NCBI GenBank assembly: GCA_900771065.1
Contig: CAAGMP010000188.1
Location: 1 to 6,837 of the forward strand
Length of the DNA stretch: 6,837 bases
From: an uncultured Acinetobacter sp.
Lineage (GTDB): Bacteria; Pseudomonadota; Gammaproteobacteria; Pseudomonadales; Moraxellaceae
Direction of reading: 5' to 3'
Shown piece by piece: positions 1-5,893 of this stretch (position 1 is the stretch's first letter; each line of letters begins with the position of its first letter). Under the pieces are notes generated by a model. The model did no database searches. It saw only the letters and a program-made list of their open reading frames with translations, and was not told the DNA's origin. Made by a program: the position numbers and the translations under genes.

Positions 1-13
1 GCTCTTCCGATCT
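1..13. other. Illumina adapter remnant at contig end (not genomic)
   Basis: The first 13 bases, GCTCTTCCGATCT, are exactly the 3' end of the standard Illumina TruSeq adapter; the complement, AGATCGGAAGAGC, is the common trimming sequence. It sits at the extreme edge of the sequence and interrupts a conserved reading frame: the fumarase frame is sound up to base 14 and then runs into adapter-derived codons. The match is read directly from the sequence; that it is untrimmed adapter is a very strong inference, because a chance exact 13-base match at base 1 is improbable. Confidence 0.95.
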
Positions 14-492
14 AGTTTAGATTTATTTTCTGAACCGCCACCTTTTGCAGCAACGGTAATATCCACTTTATTGCCTGGAACGAGTTTGTGATAAATCACA
101 GCAGGCGTATTGTCTTTGGTATTTTTACGACCAAATGCAGGATCAGCCAATACAGAAGCACGAAGTACGTTTGAGTTTTCTAAGTAACCTTGGCGTACAC
201 CTTCATTAATGGCATCGTCTAAGCTCATCGTTAAATCAAATTTAACGTCCATGCCCACTTCAACAAATACATTCACAATACCTGTATCTTGGCAAATTGG
301 ACGGTGACCTTCTGCGCACATACGAGAGTTAATTAAAATTTGTGCGATTGCATCTTTTGCTGCTTTATTTTCCTCACGATCATAGGCACGGCTCATGGCT
401 TGAATAAAGTCTTGCGGATGATAGTAAGAAATGAATTGAAGTGCATCTTTAACCGATGTGATCAAGTCATCTTGCTTGATAATAGTTGTCAT
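14..492 (-). CDS. fumA: Class I (iron-sulfur) fumarate hydratase, N-terminal part only
   Basis: Fumarase interconverts fumarate and L-malate in the TCA cycle in the cytoplasm. Reading from ATG at 492, 159 complete codons are present, beginning MTTIIKQDDLITSVKDALQF. They contain the class I N-terminal features MCAEGHRPICQDTG (residues 58-71, with Cys67 a likely ligand of the oxygen-labile [4Fe-4S] cluster), ADPAFGRKN (116-124) and AAKGGGSENKSK (148-159). Class I enzymes are about 500 residues long, so some two thirds is missing. The start is supported by AAGAGA 8 bases upstream and a TATAAT box further up. The break is caused by adapter sequence, not by mutation, so this should not be called a pseudogene. 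The family call is firm; the symbol fumA is by convention, since class I paralogues share this N-terminus. Confidence 0.9.
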
Positions 493-500
493 ATCAAAAA

Positions 501-506
501 TCTCTT
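501..506 (-). promoter_or_regulatory. Ribosome binding site of the fumarase gene
   Basis: AAGAGA on the minus strand lies 8 bases before the ATG at 492. It is a partial match to the anti-Shine-Dalgarno complement at normal spacing and supports this start codon. Confidence 0.5.
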
Positions 507-537
507 GAGCGGGCTGGACGAATTGCTAGCATTTGAA

Positions 538-566
538 ATTATAAGGGAAATTATTGCTATTGTGGC
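538..566 (-). promoter_or_regulatory. Candidate sigma-70 promoter of the fumarase gene
   Basis: A perfect -10 hexamer TATAAT occupies 543 down to 538 on the minus strand. Seventeen bases upstream is GCCACA (566-561), which matches the -35 consensus at only three of six positions. Transcription would start near 531, giving a leader of about 40 bases. The position between the pta terminator and the fumarase start suggests that this gene is transcribed on its own. The weak -35 leaves room for an activator; no operator could be recognised. The rest of the 493-770 gap is AT-rich and shows no convincing gene. Confidence 0.5.
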
Positions 567-695
567 GTATTTTAGATTGTCTTTGGGCGAAAGTTTAAGG
601 TGAAGCGGATATTTCGTAAATCAAATGGCTAAAATAATAAAATGAATTAATTGAATTTTTAACTAAAAAATACCTTTAACTTACAAAGAATTATT

Positions 696-726
696 ATAAA
701 AAAAGATTGAGTTTGCACTCAATCTT
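696..726 (-). terminator. Intrinsic terminator of the ackA-pta operon
   Basis: On the minus strand a perfect 10-bp stem, AAGATTGAGT / ACTCAATCTT, encloses a GCAA tetraloop (a stable GNRA type). It is followed directly by a T run that, counting the last stem bases, has seven consecutive T residues. It begins 45 bases after the pta stop codon. On the plus strand the same stem is followed by CTTTTTTA, so it could act in both directions, although no plus-strand gene is present in this window to use it. Confidence 0.88.
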
Positions 727-770
727 CTTTTTTAGGCGATTTAAATGATCTTTATTTTTTAAAAATCGTT

Positions 771-2957
771 TTAGCCCGCAACAACACTTTGTTCCAATTT
801 TTTTTGCGCAACTTCGGCTTGTTGTTCCGCTTGAATTGCAGTTAATGCGATAGTGAAGACAATATCATCAACCAATGCACCACGCGATAAATCGTTTACA
901 GGTTTATTTAAACCTTGCAACATTGGACCAACACTCACAACATTTGCAGAGCGTTGAACTGCTTTATACGTTGTGTTACCTGTATTTAAGTCAGGGAAAA
1001 TAAAGACATTGGCTTGACCTGCAACTTTTGAGTTAGGTGCTTTTGAACGTCCAACACTTTCAACTGAAGCGGCATCATATTGTAACGGACCATCAATTAA
1101 TAAATCAGGACGACGTTCTTGTGCAATACGGGTTGCTTCGGCTACTTTTTCAACATCAGAACCTGCTCCTGAAGTTCCTGTTGAATAAGAAATCATCGCA
1201 ATACGTGGATTAATACCAAATGCTTTTGCAGAATCTGCCGATTGAATCGCAATTTCAGCCAATTGGGCTGCATCAGGATTTGGATTAATTGCGCAGTCAC
1301 CGTAAACATAGACTTCATCTGGTAACAACATAAAGAATACAGATGAAACTAAAGAATACTCTGGCGCAGTTTTAATAAGCTGGAATGCAGGGCGTACAGT
1401 GTTTGCTGTGGTGTGTACTGCACCCGAAACTAAACCATCTACTTCATTGAGTGCCAACATCATTGTACCGAGTACAACGGTGTCTTCGAGTTGTTCATTG
1501 GCCTGTAACTCGTTGAGTTTACCTTTGCGTAACTCAACCATTTTCGCCACATAATTTTCACGAATGCTGTCTGGATCAATAATTTCTAAACTTTCAGGTA
1601 ATTCGATACCACGCGCTTTGGCAACATCAAATACCGCTTCAGGTTTTGCTAACAAGATACAATGTGCAATTCCACGTTTTTGACAAATTGCAGCTGCTTC
1701 AACTGTACGTGGTTCATCGCCTTCAGGTAATACAATACGTTTTTTAGCTTGAATTGATTTTTGAACCAATTCATATCTAAATGCAGAAGGTGATAAACGA
1801 GGTTGATTATTATCTTTAATAAATTGGGTTAACCATTCAGGATCAATATGACTTGCAACAAATAAAGCAACTTGGTTTGCACGTTCTGTATCATCAACAG
1901 GAATTTCATTGCTCACGTTCATAAGGCGTTGTACTGTTTCTAAAGTACTTAAACCTGTGTGAACAATTGGTAAACCTTGTTTAATTGCAACTTGACAGAA
2001 ATCTAAAACAGTTAAGTTCGGTTGATATTGCTCAGTTAATACCACGCCTGCTAAAGGTGTACCATTGCTGTTAGCTAAACTTGCTGCCAATAACACATCA
2101 ATACGGTCTGCTGAGCTAATAATTAACTCACCCGAAACAAATTTATGTAATTCATTTTGAATGTTTGAGCTAATTAAACTGGTATTTAATACGCGACGTA
2201 AAGCTGTTTCACCACGGTTAATCCATTCTGCTTGAATGTGACAAGCGAGGTCAGATAGTCTTGGCACACTTAAAACATTGCTAAATGGAACTAAACCAAT
2301 AATTGGCAGGCGTTTTGAACCCACAACACAGTTAATTTGTTGCAATTTATTGGCAAATTCAGCTGTTTGATTGACTAAACGTAGTTCAGGGTTTAATGCA
2401 ACTGGAATTTGAGATGCACTTTCAGCCAAACCTTTGGTGCGCATAAATAAAACGCCTGCTAGGCGATCATTTTCAAGTCCGCCATATTGGCGTAATTGCG
2501 CTTCTAATTTTTCTGCTGCTGCAAGCGGATTTTCAATATTGGTTTTATCTACAAAAACCACTTTAGCATCAAGTGCTTTCGCTAAAGCAGCATTGAGTTC
2601 AACGGCAAAAGCATCATTTTTATTTGGTAATAAACCTTCAACAAGAATTAAATCATGTTTTTTTGCCACTTGACGATGCAAGCTTACAGCATCTTCAAGT
2701 AATTCATCCCATTCATTTTGGCTTAAACGTTTGGTTAACGCAGCATAAGAAATCGGATCAACTTTTTCATTTTTAAATAAATGTTGAAAAAGTAACGTGG
2801 TACGATCTGTATTTGGACTATTAATTTCTTGTGCAAAAGGCTGTAAAAAACCTGCTTTTACACCTTGACATTCAAGTGCATAACTTAAGCCTAAACATGC
2901 TGAAGTTAAGCCAACCCCTTCACCTGTTGGAACTAATAAAATTGTTTTCATATTCAT
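771..2957 (-). CDS. pta: Phosphate acetyltransferase, long three-domain form
   Basis: Pta catalyses acetyl-CoA + phosphate = acetyl phosphate + CoA, which with AckA forms the reversible acetate pathway of the cytoplasm. The 728-residue protein has the long enterobacterial-type layout: an N-terminal P-loop-like domain (about 1-215, motif PTGEGVGLTSA at 10-20), a DRTGG-type regulatory domain (about 219-330, including SSADRIDVLLAA), and the catalytic PTA_PTB domain (about 395-712). Conserved catalytic-domain motifs include LPEGDEPR (410-417), SGAVHTTANT (511-520), YSTGTSGAGSD (591-601), FIFPDLNTGN (652-661) and NDLSRGALVDD (688-698). The P-loop-like motif has Leu where Walker A has Lys, as in the E. 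coli homologue I recall, so it is probably not a nucleotide-hydrolysing site. The last 15 or so residues extend beyond E. coli Pta (714 residues). ATG 2957 or ATG 2951 (residue 3) could be the start; neither has a clear Shine-Dalgarno. It lies 48 bases after ackA and is probably cotranscribed. Confidence 0.97.
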   Translation of the reverse strand: MNMKTILLVPTGEGVGLTSACLGLSYALECQGVKAGFLQPFAQEINSPNTDRTTLLFQHLFKNEKVDPISYAALTKRLSQNEWDELLEDAVSLHRQVAKKHDLILVEGLLPNKNDAFAVELNAALAKALDAKVVFVDKTNIENPLAAAEKLEAQLRQYGGLENDRLAGVLFMRTKGLAESASQIPVALNPELRLVNQTAEFANKLQQINCVVGSKRLPIIGLVPFSNVLSVPRLSDLACHIQAEWINRGETALRRVLNTSLISSNIQNELHKFVSGELIISSADRIDVLLAASLANSNGTPLAGVVLTEQYQPNLTVLDFCQVAIKQGLPIVHTGLSTLETVQRLMNVSNEIPVDDTERANQVALFVASHIDPEWLTQFIKDNNQPRLSPSAFRYELVQKSIQAKKRIVLPEGDEPRTVEAAAICQKRGIAHCILLAKPEAVFDVAKARGIELPESLEIIDPDSIRENYVAKMVELRKGKLNELQANEQLEDTVVLGTMMLALNEVDGLVSGAVHTTANTVRPAFQLIKTAPEYSLVSSVFFMLLPDEVYVYGDCAINPNPDAAQLAEIAIQSADSAKAFGINPRIAMISYSTGTSGAGSDVEKVAEATRIAQERRPDLLIDGPLQYDAASVESVGRSKAPNSKVAGQANVFIFPDLNTGNTTYKAVQRSANVVSVGPMLQGLNKPVNDLSRGALVDDIVFTIALTAIQAEQQAEVAQKKLEQSVVAG

Positions 2958-3005
2958 ACTATTTTTAAATCAATTGAAAATAAAGGTAATTCCAAAGATT
3001 GCAGC

Positions 3006-4226
3006 TTAAACTGCTGCAACCTCAGCTTCAGACTTTTTTGCTGAACTGTCCTCTTGTAATTGTTCTACAACGTGTAAGGTTTCTTTTGCAATACGACCTT
3101 CTTCATCAGTTGGAACCACCCAAATTTGTGGACCTTCGCCTGAATCAATACGACCTTCTGTACCACGTTTTAAGCCATCATTTTTGTCTTTGCTTAAGTT
3201 AAAGCCAAAGTGTGGTAAGTAAGACAATGTTTTTTCACGAATATATGCTGAATTTTCACCAATACCACCTGTGAAGAATAAGCCGTCTAAACGTGGTAAA
3301 CCACAGCTCAATGCAGCTAAAGATTTTGCTAAGCGGTAGCAGAATACTTCAATTGCTAATGCGGCATCTTCGTGTCCTTCTTCTGCTGCTTCAATAAGCG
3401 TGCGCATGTCATTAGACAATTCAGATAAACCTAATAAACCTGATTGGCTGTTGAGCATTTTGTCAATTTTGTAGATATCCCAACCTAAATTATTGGCAAT
3501 AAAGCTATGTAAACTTGGGTCAACATCACCACTACGTGTGCCCATAACAACGCCTTCAAGTGGAGTTAAACCCATTGAGGTATCAACACTTTGACCATTC
3601 CAAATTGCACAAGTTGAGCTACCATTACCTAAGTGAGCAGTTAACCAACCGCCTTGTTTTAAGCTGCCTGCAAGTTCAGAACCACGCTCAGAAACATAAG
3701 CATGACTTGTGCCGTGGAAGCCATAACGACGTACATTGTGCTCGGTGTATAAGAATTTTGGTACAGCATAACGATACGCATGAGCAGGCATAGTTTGGTG
3801 GAATGCCGTATCGAATACAGCAACTTGTGGCAATTCTGGGAATAAGCGCATTGTTGCTTCAATGCCAATAAGATGCGCAGGGTTATGTAATGGCGCAAGC
3901 GGAGTTGCTTTACGAATATGATCAATAATTTCAGGTGTTAAAAGTTCAGCTTTAGTTAACGTGCCGCCATGTACAACGCGGTGACCAATTGCTTGTGGAT
4001 TATACTGAGATAAGCGCTGTAAAATAGTTTCCAATGCTTGTTCATGATTTGCATTTGGAATAGCCAATTCAATTGGTTCACCACCTGCACTAATTCCTTT
4101 AATGCGAGCTTGAGGAGAACCTAAGTTTTCAGCTAAACCAAAAATACGGTCTTCACGATGCTCAGATACAAGCGCATACTTAAGAGATGATGAACCGCAA
4201 TTAATAACTAAGATAGATGTAGACAC
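3006..4226 (-). CDS. ackA: Acetate kinase
   Basis: AckA transfers phosphate between ATP and acetate to make acetyl phosphate, the substrate or product of Pta encoded next door. The 406-residue protein (about 400 is typical) carries the ASKHA-fold acetate kinase signatures: ILVINCGSSSLK (5-16, Asn9), GHRVVHGG (81-88, Arg83), FDTAFH (138-143, catalytic-type Asp139), RYGFHGTSH (167-175, His171), AHLGNGSSTCAIWNG (197-211, phosphate loop), MGTRSGDVDP (228-237, Arg231), FFTGGIGENS (317-326) and VPTDEEG (371-377, metal-binding Glu). The start is GTG at 4226: no in-frame ATG precedes it and an in-frame TAA lies at 4235-4233, three codons upstream, while the conserved N-terminus begins right after it. 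The ribosome site is poor (TCGGG, 9 bases away). The C-terminus ends in a short Ala/Glu/Ser-rich tail (about 391-406). Confidence 0.97.
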   Translation of the reverse strand: MSTSILVINCGSSSLKYALVSEHREDRIFGLAENLGSPQARIKGISAGGEPIELAIPNANHEQALETILQRLSQYNPQAIGHRVVHGGTLTKAELLTPEIIDHIRKATPLAPLHNPAHLIGIEATMRLFPELPQVAVFDTAFHQTMPAHAYRYAVPKFLYTEHNVRRYGFHGTSHAYVSERGSELAGSLKQGGWLTAHLGNGSSTCAIWNGQSVDTSMGLTPLEGVVMGTRSGDVDPSLHSFIANNLGWDIYKIDKMLNSQSGLLGLSELSNDMRTLIEAAEEGHEDAALAIEVFCYRLAKSLAALSCGLPRLDGLFFTGGIGENSAYIREKTLSYLPHFGFNLSKDKNDGLKRGTEGRIDSGEGPQIWVVPTDEEGRIAKETLHVVEQLQEDSSAKKSEAEVAAV

Positions 4227-4274
4227 GTTGTTTTACCCGAATTTTAATTAAAATATTGTCCTTGAGGTGTTAAC

Positions 4275-4294
4275 TTGCAGAATTTTTGCTGCAA
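4275..4294. repeat. Inverted repeat in the ackA leader
   Basis: TTGCAG and CTGCAA form a perfect 6-bp dyad separated by 8 bases, about 50-70 bases upstream of the ackA GTG. A second palindrome, TTTTGC-T-GCAAAA, overlaps the right arm. The dyad has the size and spacing of a dimeric regulator site, but it resembles no operator that I can name, and AT-rich DNA produces such patterns by chance. Confidence 0.3.
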
Positions 4295-4342
4295 AATTAG
4301 CCGATGGGATATTTTTATCACGGGTTGCAACTTGCGCCTAGA

Positions 4343-4372
4343 TAGACTTTAGCAGATTAGACTTAAGCACAA
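4343..4372. repeat. Imperfect 15-base tandem repeat in the ackA leader
   Basis: Two adjacent copies of 15 bases begin TAGACTT at 4343 and TAGACTT at 4358 and agree at 12 of 15 positions (TAGACTTTAGCAGAT and TAGACTTAAGCACAA). The spacing of about one and a half helical turns would put a protein on nearly opposite DNA faces. The function is unknown; it may be a regulator site or mere chance. Confidence 0.4.
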
Positions 4373-4445
4373 TCGACTAAAAACTCATAATCATTAAAAT
4401 TTATTGCTTTTTAAAAATGATTTATTTTTTAAATGTTGTTTGAGA

Positions 4446-4473
4446 ATTGTACGCTTTGCCTAAAATAACACAA
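4446..4473 (-). promoter_or_regulatory. Candidate promoter of the ackA-pta operon
   Basis: A -10-like TACAAT (4451-4446, five of six consensus positions) lies 16 bases downstream of TTGTGT (4473-4468, three of six). Transcription from here would begin near 4439 and leave a leader of about 210 bases before ackA, unusually long, and containing the tandem repeat and the dyad. A closer alternative is the extended -10-like GTGATAAAAAT near 4313-4323, which lacks a -35. The 335 bases between proA and ackA otherwise hold only the proA hairpin and a very AT-rich stretch (about 4380-4440); I see no small gene there. Confidence 0.35.
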
Positions 4474-4517
4474 CTCAATCACAATTTGCAGCTTATTTTA
4501 CTTTTTATAAAATGACA

Positions 4518-4551
4518 CAATCGTTCAGTTTTCTAAGCAACTGAACGATTG
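4518..4551 (-). terminator. 13-bp perfect hairpin after proA, probable terminator
   Basis: A perfect 13-bp stem (CAATCGTTCAGTT and its complement AACTGAACGATTG) with an 8-base loop begins 11 bases after the proA stop codon. Its position and strength suit transcription termination, but the following minus-strand bases are TGTCATTTTAT, an interrupted T tract rather than a clean run. It may terminate inefficiently, protect the 3' end of the message, or be a protein-binding dyad. Confidence 0.55.
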
Positions 4552-4561
4552 AATAAACATA

Positions 4562-5827
4562 TTATTGGCGAATTTGCCCATCACCAAAAACGACCCATTT
4601 TTGGGAAGTTAAGCCTTCTAAACCAACAGGACCGCGTGCGTGAATTTTATCAGTTGAAATGCCAATTTCAGCACCTAAACCATATTCAAAACCATCGGCA
4701 AAACGTGTTGATGCATTAATCATGACTGAACTTGAATCAACGCGTGCTAAAAATTGGCGTGCTAAACTAAAGTTTTCAGTGACAATAGCATCGGTGTGAT
4801 GTGAGCCATATTTGTTGATATGTACAATTGCTTCGTTCAAATCGGCAACGACTTTAATAGCTAAAATTGGTCCTAAATATTCTTCGTACCAATCTTCTTC
4901 CGTTGCAACTTTAACGCTGTCACCTAAAATACGACGCGTTTCGTCACAACCACGTAATTCCAGATTTTTTTCTGCATATAAAGCAGCAATTTGAGGTAAA
5001 AATGTTTCTGCAATTTTGCAGTCGACCAAAAGCGTTTCCATTGCATTACACACGCCATAACGATGTGTTTTTGCATTTAGAGTAATTGCTAAAGCTTTAT
5101 TTAAGTCGGCTTGTGCTTCAACATAAACGTGACAGTTACCATCTAAATGTTTAATTACAGGCACACGCGCTTCTTGGGTAATGCGTTCAATTAACCCTTT
5201 ACCGCCGCGTGGCACAACGACGTCAACATATTCAGGCATAGTAATTAATTGACCAACCGCAGCACGGTCGCTCGTTTGAATGACTTGCACGGCAGTTTCA
5301 GGTAAACCAACTTCGTTTAAACCTTGTTGAATGGCTTTGGCAATGGCTTTGTTTGATTCTAATGCTTCTGAGCCACCACGTAAAATAATCGCATTTCCAG
5401 ATTTAAGTGCTAGTGAAGCCGCTTCAAGTGTAACGTTTGGACGTGATTCGTAAATCATGCCTACTACGCCCAAAGGAACACGCATTTTACCTAATTGAAT
5501 GCCCGATGGACGGTAAGCCATATCGGTAATTTCACCAATTGGGTCAGTTAAAGCAATCACATCTTTTAAGCCTGCTAACATATTGTCAAAACGTGCAGGA
5601 GTGAGTTCCAAGCGGTCTAATAAAGCACTATCAAGTTGATTTTGATGTGCTTTATTCATATCAATTTGATTAGCCGCTAAAATTTCTTGTTGATTATTTT
5701 CTAGCGCTTGATAAATGGCGTTCAGCGCTTGGTTTTTGATTTGAGTCGATGCAGCCGCCAAAATATAAGAAGATTGACGCGCTTGCTGTCCGACCGTTTG
5801 CATATATTGTTCAATGGATTCTTGCAT
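4562..5827 (-). CDS. proA: Gamma-glutamyl phosphate reductase (glutamate-5-semialdehyde dehydrogenase)
   Basis: ProA reduces L-glutamyl 5-phosphate with NADPH to glutamate 5-semialdehyde, the second step of proline synthesis from glutamate, in the cytoplasm. The 421-residue protein is complete and of normal length for this aldehyde dehydrogenase-superfamily enzyme. Visible motifs are RVPLGVVGMIYESRPNVT (116-133), SGNAIILRGGSEA (143-155), VPRGGKGLI (205-213), KHLDGNCHVY (226-235), the catalytic cysteine in HRYGVCNAMETLLV (Cys260), and the ProA signature in VADLNEAIVHINKYGSHHTD (327-346). The start ATG at 5827 lacks a clear Shine-Dalgarno, and Met9 is an alternative, but the residues before it (QESIEQY) match what I recall of Acinetobacter ProA. 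The partner kinase gene proB is not adjacent here. It follows nagZ by 66 bases and may be read from its own promoter or through from nagZ. Confidence 0.97.
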   Translation of the reverse strand: MQESIEQYMQTVGQQARQSSYILAAASTQIKNQALNAIYQALENNQQEILAANQIDMNKAHQNQLDSALLDRLELTPARFDNMLAGLKDVIALTDPIGEITDMAYRPSGIQLGKMRVPLGVVGMIYESRPNVTLEAASLALKSGNAIILRGGSEALESNKAIAKAIQQGLNEVGLPETAVQVIQTSDRAAVGQLITMPEYVDVVVPRGGKGLIERITQEARVPVIKHLDGNCHVYVEAQADLNKALAITLNAKTHRYGVCNAMETLLVDCKIAETFLPQIAALYAEKNLELRGCDETRRILGDSVKVATEEDWYEEYLGPILAIKVVADLNEAIVHINKYGSHHTDAIVTENFSLARQFLARVDSSSVMINASTRFADGFEYGLGAEIGISTDKIHARGPVGLEGLTSQKWVVFGDGQIRQ

Positions 5828-5850
5828 GGCGGTATCATAAAAACTTAAAA

Positions 5851-5878
5851 AAGATAATCACAGTCTATGGTTTTTCAA
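5851..5878 (-). promoter_or_regulatory. Candidate promoter of proA
   Basis: TTGAAA (5878-5873, five of six consensus bases) and TATCTT (5856-5851, four of six) are 16 bases apart on the minus strand. Initiation near 5844 would leave a leader of about 17 bases before the proA ATG. The -35 box overlaps the small hairpin after nagZ. If real, proA is at least partly independent of nagZ. Confidence 0.35.
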
Positions 5879-5890
5879 TTCAGATTGAAA
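5873..5890 (-). repeat. Small inverted repeat just after nagZ
   Basis: TTTCAAT and ATTGAAA pair as a 7-bp stem with a 4-base loop, starting 3 bases after the nagZ stop codon. It is mostly A-T pairs and is not followed by a T run, so it is unlikely to be an efficient terminator. It may only be a weak 3' structure. Confidence 0.3.
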
Positions 5891-5893
5891 TAG

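Noticed and set aside
1..492. Fumarase gene as a pseudogene or a natural gene truncation
   Set aside because: The break coincides exactly with adapter sequence at the contig end; the genomic part of the frame is intact.
340..603. 87-codon plus-strand open frame overlapping the fumarase start and its upstream region
   Set aside because: It is cysteine- and isoleucine-rich with no family resemblance, has most of its first half antisense to conserved fumarase codons, and no ribosome site was seen; it is a shadow frame.
2434..2673. 79-codon plus-strand open frame inside pta
   Set aside because: It is antisense to the well-conserved Pta N-terminal domain and has no recognisable protein features.
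3659..3925. 88-codon minus-strand frame inside ackA
   Set aside because: It is an alternative frame of the acetate kinase gene; the conserved product is in the other frame, and this one gives a composition typical of shadow frames.
4380..4440. Very AT-rich stretch as an origin, IS remnant or attachment site
   Set aside because: There are no flanking direct repeats, no terminal inverted repeats, no iterons or DnaA-box cluster, and no nearby integrase or transposase; it is ordinary AT-rich intergenic DNA.
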